Source: Candidatus Gerdarchaeota archaeon
Lineage (GTDB): Archaea; Asgardarchaeota; Heimdallarchaeia; JABLTI01
Assembly: GCA_016839405.1 (NCBI GenBank)
Contig: JAEOUJ010000186.1
Span: 1 to 13,048 of the forward strand
Reading direction: 5' to 3'
Length of the DNA stretch: 13,048 bases
Below the pieces are notes generated by a model, which was given only the letters and a program-made list of their open reading frames with translations, had not been told where the DNA came from and ran no database searches. The stretch's first letter is position 1, and the number at the start of each line of letters is the position of its first letter. Shown here in pieces: positions 1 to 5,646 of this stretch. A program made the position numbers and the translations under genes.

Positions 1-265
1 AAGACTCAAATTCCTTGTGTTTTACGGGGAAGCGTGGTTTTATTACTGCACATTTATTTATTCGTCCAAGTAATTGCACTTTAAAAATCCCCGCTCTATC
101 ATCATCTATGAATTCAAACTCGCCTATATATCCTTTAGACATCATAACTTTGATTACTGAAGAGATTAGTTTTGATGCTGGCTTCAAAAAAACTTCACGT
201 TTACCTAACGTTTCAGCATTTTGAATGTTATTCATAGCATTTGCGAGTGTATCTAGTAAAGGCAT
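1..265 (-). CDS. rps8: Ribosomal protein uS8 (S8), 5' part, cut by window edge
   Basis: Small-subunit protein uS8, an early 16S rRNA binder in the central domain. The reverse strand from the ATG at 263-265 reads [18 protein letters not shown] and continues open to the window edge. About 88 codons are visible of the roughly 130 expected for an archaeal uS8. The segment [16 protein letters not shown] near residues 72-87 is the typical archaeal uS8 motif before the C-terminal half. The start is supported by an AAGGTGA Shine-Dalgarno 8 bases upstream. It is the last visible gene of the operon, directly after uS14, as in other archaea. The missing part is due to the window end, not to a truncation that can be seen. 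Confidence 0.95.
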   Translation of the reverse strand, partial: MPLLDTLANAMNNIQNAETLGKREVFLKPASKLISSVIKVMMSKGYIGEFEFIDDDRAGIFKVQLLGRINKCAVIKPRFPVKHKEFES

Positions 266-300
266 CTATTTATTCACCTTCTAATTTTCTCCTTTGAGGA

Positions 301-483
301 TTATCCTCCATGACCTCCATATCGCTTGAAACCGACAGTATTAGCTACTTCTCGGAAACATCGACGGCAGATATTTAATCCATGTCTACGAATTAGTCCT
401 TCACGTGCACCACAACGAGAGCACTGTCGTGAACCTTTTCCATATTTGACTTCTTTTGGTTTAGTTCCAGAACCTTTTGCCAA
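301..483 (-). CDS. rps14: Ribosomal protein uS14 (S14, zinc-binding type), TTG start
   Basis: Small-subunit head protein uS14 of the zinc-ribbon type, a short basic protein (60 residues with the start chosen here). Two CxxC pairs, C21/C24 and C39/C42, form the zinc site, and GLIRRHGLNICRRCFRE around them is the family core. The reading frame can be opened at a GTG (490-492) immediately after the uL5 stop, but that GTG lies inside the Shine-Dalgarno AGGTGAT (488-494). The TTG at 481-483, 4 bases downstream of that site, gives the family-like N-terminus MAKGSGTKPK and is preferred. The gene follows uL5 with almost no gap and precedes uS8, the standard archaeal order. Identity is firm; the exact start is inferred. 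Confidence 0.95.
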   Translation of the reverse strand: MAKGSGTKPKEVKYGKGSRQCSRCGAREGLIRRHGLNICRRCFREVANTVGFKRYGGHGG

Positions 484-487
484 TATA

Positions 488-494
488 ATCACCT
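488..494 (-). promoter_or_regulatory. Shine-Dalgarno AGGTGAT deciding the uS14 TTG start
   Basis: The reverse strand shows AGGTGAT, a seven-base match to the complement of the 16S rRNA 3' end, followed by the spacer TATA and the TTG of uS14. It overlaps the uL5 stop codon, which suggests translational coupling. The uL24 start has a nearly identical context (GTGATTATAATG against GTGATTATATTG). Confidence 0.7.
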
Positions 495-1041
495 ATTCTA
501 CAAGTATACCTAGTTCAGTTTCAGCGAATGCAATCGCTTCTTCTTTTGAAATCCTATGCCTCATAGGAATTTTCTTCGGGGACCTAAAACGTCGCTTAAC
601 CCGATAACCTGGACGTTCCAATCTAATTTGTACATCCAGTCCTGTTACTCCAAGATTTGGATCATATTTTGTTCCTGGACTATCGATATGTTCTTTTATA
701 CCAAAACCAAAATTACCTTCTTTATCAAAAGATCTTTTAGAGACTTTATTATCTCTTACATCCAACAATCTTGGTATAAGTTTCTTAATTTTATTTTGAT
801 CGCGAATAGTAACTAATGCGCCAATTGGTTCATCTTTTCGAATACCAAACTCTCTAAATGTTCGTTTAGCACGAGTTTCAACTGTCTTCATATCAGCTAA
901 TGACTCAATGATTTTTTTAACTCGTTCAAGAGCTTCACCAGATTCTCCAACATTGCTATGGATAATTAATGTAGCAACCTTTGGTTTACGCATCTTATTT
1001 TCTTTCCAATCCTTAAGATAGTCTTCTTTTGTTATGGCCAT
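493..1041 (-). CDS. rpl5: Ribosomal protein uL5 (L5)
   Basis: Large-subunit protein uL5, which binds 5S rRNA in the central protuberance. It is 182 residues, normal for archaea. Recognisable segments are the N-terminal MRKPKVATLIIHSNVGESG (about residues 17-35), RTFREFGIRKDEPIG (about 60-75), the loop FGIKEHIDSPGTKYDP with GLDVQIRLERPGYRVKRR (about 112-150), and the archaeal C-terminal end with ISKEEAIAF. The ATG at 1039-1041 shares one base with the eS4 stop (TAATG), indicating coupling. The stop abuts the uS14 ribosome binding site. Nothing is unusual in the protein. Confidence 0.97.
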   Translation of the reverse strand: MAITKEDYLKDWKENKMRKPKVATLIIHSNVGESGEALERVKKIIESLADMKTVETRAKRTFREFGIRKDEPIGALVTIRDQNKIKKLIPRLLDVRDNKVSKRSFDKEGNFGFGIKEHIDSPGTKYDPNLGVTGLDVQIRLERPGYRVKRRFRSPKKIPMRHRISKEEAIAFAETELGILVE

Positions 1042-1793
1042 TAGTTTTCAGCTCCTTTAGATTCATTCCACCAGGGAGAATTTTTACCAATTACAAAAAT
1101 ATATTCAGGGGTTGTTTGAACTTCTTCACCATCTGATGTAACAATTGATACTGTAGAAGCACGAGGGCCAAATCGCCATTGAAATTCTTTAATTGAACCA
1201 TGCTTACCTACATTTCTACCGTCAATTATAATTGCGTACATACCTTCTTTAAATGGAAAATGGTCTATGATTTTTTGTGATGGAAGTTCAATTATTATTG
1301 TATCTTTGGTGCTATATTTTTGCTCGATGCCTTCATCTTTTGGTAATCGAATATTTCTTCCATCGTGAAGATTTAATTGAGTATATCCACCTTTGAGAGT
1401 TTGTTTATTCATTATTTGACATGATTTAGTTTTTGTAGTTGATTTCTTGATTTCATAAGGCATTAAAACATGCAAATGATGAGGTAGAATACGATAGCTT
1501 TTGTCTAGATTTTCTATATGAACAATATCCATTAATCCGACTGGAAATTTTGGATTTGTTACAACTCGACCATCAATTGTTACTAATTTATTATTTAAAA
1601 TAATCTTGGTTTCTCTTGCAGTTCCTGCTAAATTGAGTACATCCCTAAGTAGCATGCCTAAGGGAATACATTTTTCTCTATTATGTGGGCCGGGATCAGC
1701 TTTGTAGGCAAATTTATATTTTTTACGTTGCAAAATCCAATTTCTAGGTGTAGCGATCCTTTTTTGATGTTTTGAACCACCAGTTTTTGTCAT
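1041..1793 (-). CDS. rps4e: Ribosomal protein eS4 (S4e)
   Basis: Small-subunit protein eS4, found only in archaea and eukaryotes, 250 residues and close to the archaeal norm. The N-terminus MTKTGGSKHQKRIATPRNW is the family signature. An S4-type RNA-binding domain follows (about residues 43-105, with LGMLLRDVLNLAGTARE and VTIDGRVV). A central domain and a C-terminal KOW-like segment containing GRNVGKHGSIKEF (about 193-205) complete it. A GGAAGTGA Shine-Dalgarno lies just before the ATG. It sits between uL24 (12-base gap) and uL5 (one-base overlap), the canonical archaeal position. Its presence is strong evidence that the window is archaeal. Confidence 0.97.
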   Translation of the reverse strand: MTKTGGSKHQKRIATPRNWILQRKKYKFAYKADPGPHNREKCIPLGMLLRDVLNLAGTARETKIILNNKLVTIDGRVVTNPKFPVGLMDIVHIENLDKSYRILPHHLHVLMPYEIKKSTTKTKSCQIMNKQTLKGGYTQLNLHDGRNIRLPKDEGIEQKYSTKDTIIIELPSQKIIDHFPFKEGMYAIIIDGRNVGKHGSIKEFQWRFGPRASTVSIVTSDGEEVQTTPEYIFVIGKNSPWWNESKGAEN

Positions 1794-1805
1794 TTCTTCA
1801 CTTCC

Positions 1806-2216
1806 TTAGGTTTCCTCTTCAATTAATTCATCTTCTTTTAAAGGCAAACGCCTTTCAACAACAGCTTTTCGACGTTTATCTTTCATATTCTTTAAATTAA
1901 TAATTTCACAATTACATGCACGAACTGGGAAATGCTGAGAAGACCCATCAGATTTTTCAAAAGTAATTCCTTCAACAGTTAATCGCATGGTTTTATAATT
2001 AACATTGGAAACTTCACCTTCAATACCTTTGAAGGATCCTTTTCTAATTCTAATTGTATCCCCTTTACGAACAACTAATTGATTTATTCCTTCTTTTTCA
2101 GCTAAAGATGGTGTTAGAGTTGCTGTTAATTTTTTCCTTCTTTGGTGTAATGATGCATTGAATTGTTGTTTTCGTTTCTTATTTGGTTGTTTTGTAATAG
2201 AACGATTCTTTTTCAT
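1806..2216 (-). CDS. rpl24: Ribosomal protein uL24 (L24)
   Basis: Large-subunit assembly-initiating protein uL24. With the internal ATG at 2214-2216 it is 136 residues, starting MKKNRSITKQPNKKRKQ. The upstream GTG (2223-2225) that would lengthen it lies inside the Shine-Dalgarno GGAGTGAT, so the ATG is chosen. After a basic N-terminal segment ending in SLHQRRKKLTATLT comes the KOW motif, VVRKGDTIRIRKGSFKGIEG, at about residues 49-68. The C-terminus is charged (DELIEEET). It is followed 12 bases later by eS4 and preceded closely by uL14. Confidence 0.95.
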   Translation of the reverse strand: MKKNRSITKQPNKKRKQQFNASLHQRRKKLTATLTPSLAEKEGINQLVVRKGDTIRIRKGSFKGIEGEVSNVNYKTMRLTVEGITFEKSDGSSQHFPVRACNCEIINLKNMKDKRRKAVVERRLPLKEDELIEEET

Positions 2217-2220
2217 TATA

Positions 2221-2228
2221 ATCACTCC
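2221..2228 (-). promoter_or_regulatory. Shine-Dalgarno GGAGTGAT deciding the uL24 ATG start
   Basis: The reverse strand reads GGAGTGAT, then TATA, then the ATG at 2214-2216. The candidate GTG start at 2223-2225 is part of this site and therefore unlikely to be used. The site lies in the short gap after the uL14 stop. Confidence 0.65.
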
Positions 2229-2231
2229 AAA

Positions 2232-2648
2232 TTATACTATAGTGCTTGCAGCATGAGCCACTCTTGGCCATCTTTCAGCTGCCTCTTTAGCTACTGGTCC
2301 TCGAATTTCACTTCCACGAGGGCTTCCTTCAGGACTTGATATTACAGCAGCATTATCTTCAAATTGCACCCAAAGACCGCTTGGTCTTCGATATACTTTT
2401 CTTTGCCGAATTACTATTGCAGGGAGAACTTGTCGTCTCATTTGAGGTGTGCCTTTTTTCACTGATACAATTACCATATCACCAACAGATGCTGTTGGAA
2501 ATCTGTTAAGACGACCTTTGAATCCTTTTACAGCAATAATTTCTATGACTTTGGCACCTGTATTATCAGCACAATTCAATCGTGTACCAACGCTTACACC
2601 TTTTGTAAGTCTTGGAAGAGAGATGCCTGTTACTTTTCTTCTTGCCAT
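2232..2648 (-). CDS. rpl14: Ribosomal protein uL14 (L14)
   Basis: Large-subunit protein uL14, at the subunit interface. The frame is open further upstream (to 2711) but that part overlaps uS17. The ATG at 2646-2648 gives [18 protein letters not shown], the usual archaeal N-terminus, and a 138-residue protein of normal size. An AAGGAG site at 2659-2664 lies 10 bases before it. The family signature [17 protein letters not shown] is at about residues 26-42, with ADNTGA at 27-32. [19 protein letters not shown] and the C-terminal [18 protein letters not shown] are also typical. The gap to the uS17 stop is 25 bases. Confidence 0.96.
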   Translation of the reverse strand: MARRKVTGISLPRLTKGVSVGTRLNCADNTGAKVIEIIAVKGFKGRLNRFPTASVGDMVIVSVKKGTPQMRRQVLPAIVIRQRKVYRRPSGLWVQFEDNAAVISSPEGSPRGSEIRGPVAKEAAERWPRVAHAASTIV

Positions 2649-2673
2649 TAATTTCAGTCTCCTTAGAAATGAT

Positions 2674-3018
2674 CTATGTTTGTTTGCCCTCCTCAGGACT
2701 TTCTTTAGCAATAATTACATAAGAAACAGTCTTACTTAGAGGTCTGCACTCCATAATTGTTACATTATCACCTTCACGTGCATCTATGCATGGAGGATTA
2801 TGAGATGAAATGGTAGTATGACGTCGTTCATAACGTTTGTATTTCTTGACATAGAAGAGAAAATCTTTACGAACAACAACTGTTTTTTGCATTTTATGAC
2901 TTATTACAGTACCATTGATAATCCTACCTCTTACACGTAGTGTACCATGGAATGGGCAATTGATATCATCACAAATTGTTTCTGGGTCTGAAACATCAAC
3001 GCCTATATATCTGGACAT
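2674..3018 (-). CDS. rps17: Ribosomal protein uS17 (S17)
   Basis: Small-subunit protein uS17, an OB-fold 16S rRNA binder, 114 residues. The archaeal N-terminal extension is present: [15 protein letters not shown] at residues 11-25, with the conserved CPFHG. The OB core follows, with [18 protein letters not shown] and [22 protein letters not shown]. The ATG at 3016-3018 has a GGTGG Shine-Dalgarno 6 bases upstream and lies 3 bases after the Rpp29 stop, so the two genes are probably coupled. The position between Rpp29 and uL14 is the standard archaeal order. Confidence 0.97.
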   Translation of the reverse strand: MSRYIGVDVSDPETICDDINCPFHGTLRVRGRIINGTVISHKMQKTVVVRKDFLFYVKKYKRYERRHTTISSHNPPCIDAREGDNVTIMECRPLSKTVSYVIIAKESPEEGKQT

Positions 3019-3021
3019 ATT

Positions 3022-3333
3022 TTACCACCTTTTACGAATAATATTTTTCAATCGATTTTCTGGTTTATCTTTTAATATTCGTCCCTCAATATCCACTTGC
3101 TCACCAGTTGGTAGAGTAAATCGAAATATGGAATCTTTCTTTGGAATTTTTACTCGATTTTTCTCTTTGGTTTGTTCCTGATTTTTCATTCTTTCAATAA
3201 CAAACATGTTTTTGGTTTCATCAATCACAAGACCATTGAAGCCAATTATTTGCTTGTCTGTTGAATGAACAATTTCTACTTTCAAACCAATCAACTCATG
3301 TTGGTGTATATTTTTTGGACTTATAGGACTCAA
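3022..3333 (-). CDS. rnp1: RNase P protein component 1 (Rpp29/Pop4 family), TTG start
   Basis: Archaeal homologue of eukaryotic Rpp29/Pop4, a protein subunit of RNase P that helps the catalytic RNA process the 5' end of pre-tRNA. It is 103 residues. The Sm-like beta-barrel core is visible in ELIGLKVEIVHSTDKQIIG (about residues 13-31), GFNGLVIDETKNMFVIE (about 31-47) and VKIPKKDSIFRFTLPTGEQVDIEGRI split over about 61-85, ending in the basic RLKNIIRKRW. The start is TTG at 3331-3333, overlapping the uL29 stop (TTGA), with GGTGA just upstream. This argues for coupling. The gene sits between uL29 and uS17, its usual place in archaeal operons. No SUI1/eIF1 gene is inserted next to it, unlike some archaea. 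Confidence 0.92.
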   Translation of the reverse strand: MSPISPKNIHQHELIGLKVEIVHSTDKQIIGFNGLVIDETKNMFVIERMKNQEQTKEKNRVKIPKKDSIFRFTLPTGEQVDIEGRILKDKPENRLKNIIRKRW

Positions 3334-3533
3334 AGTTCACCATTCTCTTTCATAACGGTTAATATTCGAGCTATTGTTTTCTTGATATCCTTTACTTTAC
3401 TAGGCTTCTCAAGAGAACCGCCTGTTGCTACTCCTGCTCGTAAATGAGCAAGATCTTTTTGTAAACGTTTTAATTGCGATTTTCTTTGATCGGTAGTCAT
3501 ATACCGTATTTCACGCATTCTAAGAATTGGCAA
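3330..3533 (-). CDS. rpl29: Ribosomal protein uL29 (L29), TTG start
   Basis: Large-subunit protein uL29, a small two-helix protein near the exit tunnel, 67 residues. The N-terminus MPILRMREIRYM and the later LRAGVATGGSLEKPSKVKDI with KTIARILTVMKE are diagnostic for archaeal uL29. The start codon is TTG (3531-3533). The first ATG, at residue 6, would lose the conserved ILRM segment. A GGAG site (3543-3546) lies 9 bases upstream and overlaps the uS3 stop TAG. An ATG-TAA pair (3535-3540) lies between the ribosome binding site and the TTG, out of frame with it. The stop overlaps the Rpp29 start. Confidence 0.93.
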   Translation of the reverse strand: MPILRMREIRYMTTDQRKSQLKRLQKDLAHLRAGVATGGSLEKPSKVKDIKKTIARILTVMKENGEL

Positions 3534-3545
3534 TTTACATGTCTC

Positions 3546-4709
3546 CTACTTTTTCTTTGTTTCTTTTTTAGCAGCAGTTGTTTTGCTTTTAGAAGAAGAT
3601 TTACTTTTACTTTCAGCTTCTTTTTTAGGTTCTTTTTTCTTTGTTGTTGTACTTTTAGAAGTAGTGCTTTTCTTTGTAGTTGAGCTTTTAGAAGTAGTAC
3701 TTTTCTTTGCTGGTGTTTCTTTCTTTGTAGCTGGTTTTTTAGCAGGTGTCTTTGTTTCTTCTTTCTTAGTAGGTTTAGCTTTAGGTTTTTCTGTAGTTTT
3801 TACTTCTTTTGGAGTTTCTTTAGCAGTTGGCTTTTTATCTTCTTTAGCTTTATCATCTGCTGGTTTAGCTTTTGGTTTTGGTTTTATTTTCTTTACATCA
3901 GGAGTTTTTTCTATTAAATCTGAAAGTTCTTCTACTTTCAAATCTAAATCTGTTTTCTTCGCAAGAGGTTCTTCTATATCTTCCTTGAGTTTTTTATCTA
4001 CTTTCTCTTTAGGAGCTTTTTCTTCAGCTGGTTTTGCTTTTTCTGGAGTTATTTCTTTCTTCTCTTCTACTTCTTCTTCTATTATCTTTACTTCTTCATC
4101 TTCTTTATCTAAATTAACTGAAAGAACATTGATTTCATCTGGAAGAGCAAGATCTCCTCTCATTATATTAACAGTAATTCCAATTATACCAAGTTTCATA
4201 ACTGCAATTGCATTTGCTGTTTGGACATATTTGGAACCAATTTCACCACTTTTAGCAACTAAACCCATTCTATAAGCTTCATGACGAGAACGTTTACTGG
4301 TAAGTTTACCAGAAATAATAATTTCACAACCTTTAGCTCCAGCATTAAGAACTCGACGAAGAACAGAATAAGCTGCTCGTCGACGGTGAACTCCTCTTTC
4401 AATGGCTGAAACTAAAGAATATGCCATTACTTTTGAGTTTAGCTCTGGATTTTCAACTTCTTTAACATCAATTTTTGGATCATCAAAACCATACTTAGCA
4501 ATTAAATCGCTAGTGAGTGTTCGAATTGTTTTTCCTCTACGACCAATTACGACACCAGGTTTTGAAGCATGAATAATAATACGTTCACCTAAGGGTGTTT
4601 TGGCAATTTCAACTCCACCATAACCGGCTTGTGATAATTCCCTGGATAAATATTCATCAACTTCTGCTTGACGAACACCTTTTTTAATAAAATGATTTAT
4701 AGCTGACAA
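3546..4709 (-). CDS. rps3: Ribosomal protein uS3 (S3) with a very long lysine/serine/threonine-rich C-terminal tail
   Basis: Small-subunit head protein uS3, at the mRNA entry site. Residues 1-95 carry the N-terminal part with a KH type II domain; its GxxG loop is GRRG at residues 56-59 within KPGVVIGRRGKTI. The C-terminal S3 domain follows to about residue 193, with GVHRRRAAYSVLRRVLNAGA and MRGDLALPDEI. Archaeal uS3 usually ends soon after this, at roughly 210-240 residues. Here the same uninterrupted frame continues to 387. The extra part is first acidic (EEEVEEKKE), then Pro/Ala/Lys-rich, and ends in KKST/SKSS/TTKK repeats resembling a histone H1 tail. The ATG at 4707-4709 is 2 bases after the uL22 stop. 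The core is certain; the role of the tail is unknown. Confidence 0.96.
   Translation of the reverse strand: MSAINHFIKKGVRQAEVDEYLSRELSQAGYGGVEIAKTPLGERIIIHASKPGVVIGRRGKTIRTLTSDLIAKYGFDDPKIDVKEVENPELNSKVMAYSLVSAIERGVHRRRAAYSVLRRVLNAGAKGCEIIISGKLTSKRSRHEAYRMGLVAKSGEIGSKYVQTANAIAVMKLGIIGITVNIMRGDLALPDEINVLSVNLDKEDEEVKIIEEEVEEKKEITPEKAKPAEEKAPKEKVDKKLKEDIEEPLAKKTDLDLKVEELSDLIEKTPDVKKIKPKPKAKPADDKAKEDKKPTAKETPKEVKTTEKPKAKPTKKEETKTPAKKPATKKETPAKKSTTSKSSTTKKSTTSKSTTTKKKEPKKEAESKSKSSSKSKTTAAKKETKKK
3652..3709 (-). repeat. Imperfect tandem repeat inside the uS3 tail coding region
   Basis: Two 25-base copies (3652-3676 and 3685-3709) differ at a single base and are offset by 33 bases, exactly 11 codons. 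They encode successive KKSTTSKS-like units. Related but more diverged units continue on both sides. The frame-preserving period suggests the tail grew by in-frame duplication or slippage. Confidence 0.8.
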
Positions 4710-4711
4710 TT

Positions 4712-5173
4712 TTATACCTCTTCAATAGCTATTTCAATATGAGTAAGTTGATTATATTTTGGTGATGATGAACCTTGAGCTCTTGGGAAAAATCGTTTAA
4801 TAACCATTCCTTTTTGAGAACAAGCATGAATTATTTTCATTCGTTCAACATCAAGGCCTTTAAATTCAGCATTATTTTCAGCATTCTCTAATACTTCAAG
4901 AATTTTCTTAGCGGCTTTAACTGGATAACGTCCTGCAGGCCATTTTGAAAGTTCTTTACGATGAGCAACATGTTTCTTATGACGTTTATAGGGAACAGCT
5001 TTACGCATAACCAAAACATCTTCTAAATACTCTTTTGCTTTATCAAGAAACATACCTTTGATTGTATTGCAAATCTCTCTAGCTGCCTTATGACTAATGT
5101 CAAGTTCTCGAGCACTAGCAATGGCAGTACGATCTGGATCTAATCCGAAAATCGAATATCCATATTGTGGCAT
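4712..5173 (-). CDS. rpl22: Ribosomal protein uL22 (L22)
   Basis: Large-subunit protein uL22, lining the exit tunnel, 153 residues, a normal archaeal size. The N-terminus MPQYGYSIFGLDPDRTA, the basic stretch VPYKRHKKHVAHRK (about residues 59-72), GRYPVKAAKKILEVLENAENNAE (about 80-102), and the C-terminal hairpin FFPRAQGSSSPKYNQLTHIE identify it. The ATG at 5171-5173 has a GAGG site 8 bases upstream. It is the first gene of the visible operon. In most archaea uS19 lies immediately upstream, but here there is a 473-base divergent intergenic region, so the operon appears to begin at uL22. Confidence 0.96.
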   Translation of the reverse strand: MPQYGYSIFGLDPDRTAIASARELDISHKAAREICNTIKGMFLDKAKEYLEDVLVMRKAVPYKRHKKHVAHRKELSKWPAGRYPVKAAKKILEVLENAENNAEFKGLDVERMKIIHACSQKGMVIKRFFPRAQGSSSPKYNQLTHIEIAIEEV

Positions 5174-5243
5174 GTGTTTTTCCTCATTTTTACTAATTAT
5201 AGGACTAATCGTAAAGACGACTAACTATTTTTTTTCTGATTTT

Positions 5244-5398
5244 GTGGGGAACCCACGAATAGTTTAGATATAATCCAGAGAATCACTTAAATGATATTTC
5301 TGGAACCTCCAAGAGGCATGACTCCCCTTCTGCAACAGTGTGCAAGGTTGGAGCCCAATAATGCAAACGCTTAAAGAAATTCAGCGTTGCAGTATCTC
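5244..5398 (-). ncRNA. Candidate structured RNA or leader of the ribosomal-protein operon
   Basis: Five hairpins are packed into about 150 bases (plus-strand coordinates): 5244-5248 with 5252-5256 (GTGGG/CCCAC, 3-base loop), 5275-5285 with 5292-5303 (about 11 pairs, one bulge), 5306-5309 with 5313-5316 (CCTC/GAGG), 5322-5334 with 5341-5353 (CTCC, CCTT and GCA paired with TGC, AAGG and GGAG), and 5362-5371 with 5383-5391 (TGCAA and CGCT paired with AGCGTTGCA, one bulge). The block is clearly GC-richer than the DNA around it, a usual sign of structured RNA in AT-rich archaea. The minus strand is favoured because a TTTTTAAA box lies the right distance upstream, placing the transcript start just before the first hairpin. 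It does not match the conserved cores I know for RNase P RNA, SRP RNA, 5S rRNA or tRNA. No T-tract ends it on the minus strand, so it may be the 5' leader of the uL22 operon. Confidence 0.45.
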
Positions 5399-5415
5399 AA
5401 AACTAACTAGAGGGG

Positions 5416-5423
5416 TTTAAAAA
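5416..5423 (-). promoter_or_regulatory. TATA box for the structured leader and ribosomal-protein operon
   Basis: The reverse strand reads TTTTTAAA followed by CCCCTC. The expected start, about 25 bases downstream, falls near 5392-5398, directly before the first hairpin of the structured block. The box is the best archaeal TATA element on the minus strand in the gap. A weaker TATAAT (about 5196-5202) lies nearer the uL22 start. Confidence 0.55.
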
Positions 5424-5573
5424 TCTTATGTCTCTTTTCATGTATTAATTTAGAGAATAAATGTTAATATCACTAAATTAACTCCAATAATCATAATATT
5501 ATAATGTTATAAATAATTTTAGAAAAAAACTACTTATTAAAGGGAAATGTTCAAATAATAGGGAACTAACTAA

Positions 5574-5583
5574 TTTATAAATA
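5574..5583 (+). promoter_or_regulatory. TATA box of the zinc-finger gene
   Basis: TTATAAATA within AATTTATAAATAG is a good archaeal TATA element about 65 bases before the ATG. Transcription would begin around 5603-5609. The short leader contains an AATGC/GCATT hairpin (5608-5612 with 5620-5624) and a GGGGG tract (5635-5639) placed as a ribosome binding site. CCCG at 5598-5601 could pair with that tract if transcription starts slightly upstream. Confidence 0.6.
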
Positions 5584-5646
5584 GCGAGATTAAATGTCCC
5601 GAAGATAAATGCCTGCTATGCATTAAAAAGAGCCGGGGGTTTTTCT

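Larger units (their letters stand above)
5220..5572. repeat. Three direct copies of ACTAACTA
   Basis: Exact 8-base copies lie at 5220-5227, 5402-5409 and 5565-5572, all in the same orientation. The first two bracket the structured block. The second lies between the minus-strand TATA box and the predicted RNA start. The third lies immediately before the plus-strand TATA box. They could be binding sites for a shared regulator, a flanking duplication, or chance in AT-rich DNA. Confidence 0.4.
5174..5646. other. Divergent intergenic region between uL22 and the zinc-finger gene
   Basis: This 473-base stretch has no convincing protein gene on either strand. From left to right it contains the uL22 ribosome binding site, a structured GC-richer block (5244-5398), a minus-strand TATA box (5416-5423), a very AT-rich stretch of about 140 bases (5424-5564) where I see no gene or clear structure, and the plus-strand promoter and leader of the zinc-finger gene. 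Three direct copies of ACTAACTA punctuate it. Confidence 0.8.

Noticed and set aside
15..224. Plus-strand frame opposite uS8
   Set aside because: The reverse strand encodes a clear uS8 here; the plus frame has no recognisable domain or start context.
2649..2711. N-terminal extension of uL14 overlapping uS17
   Set aside because: The family N-terminus and a good ribosome binding site fit the ATG at 2646-2648; the extension overlaps the end of uS17 and has no family counterpart.
3583..4275. Long plus-strand open frame (230 codons) opposite the uS3 tail
   Set aside because: Its Phe/Ser/Leu/Val-rich translation is the mirror of the Lys/Glu/Ser/Thr-rich uS3 tail, and the minus-strand frame carries the conserved uS3 core. 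No ribosome binding site or homology supports the antisense frame.
5287..5319. Short minus-strand reading frame MPLGGSRNII inside the leader
   Set aside because: It starts at an ATG with a GGGGAG only 2 bases upstream, and 10 codons are easily found by chance; it is embedded in the hairpins. Not enough to call an upstream ORF.
5244..5398. Structured block as tRNA, 5S rRNA, RNase P RNA, SRP RNA or H/ACA guide
   Set aside because: No cloverleaf or T-loop consensus, no RNase P or SRP core motifs, and the hairpins lack the ACA boxes and kink-turn signatures of archaeal H/ACA RNAs on either strand.
5410..5564. Repeated AT words (ATAATATTATAATGTTATAA) as a replication origin or unwinding element
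   Set aside because: No origin recognition boxes and no nearby Orc1/Cdc6 gene; AT-rich promoter spacer is the simpler explanation.
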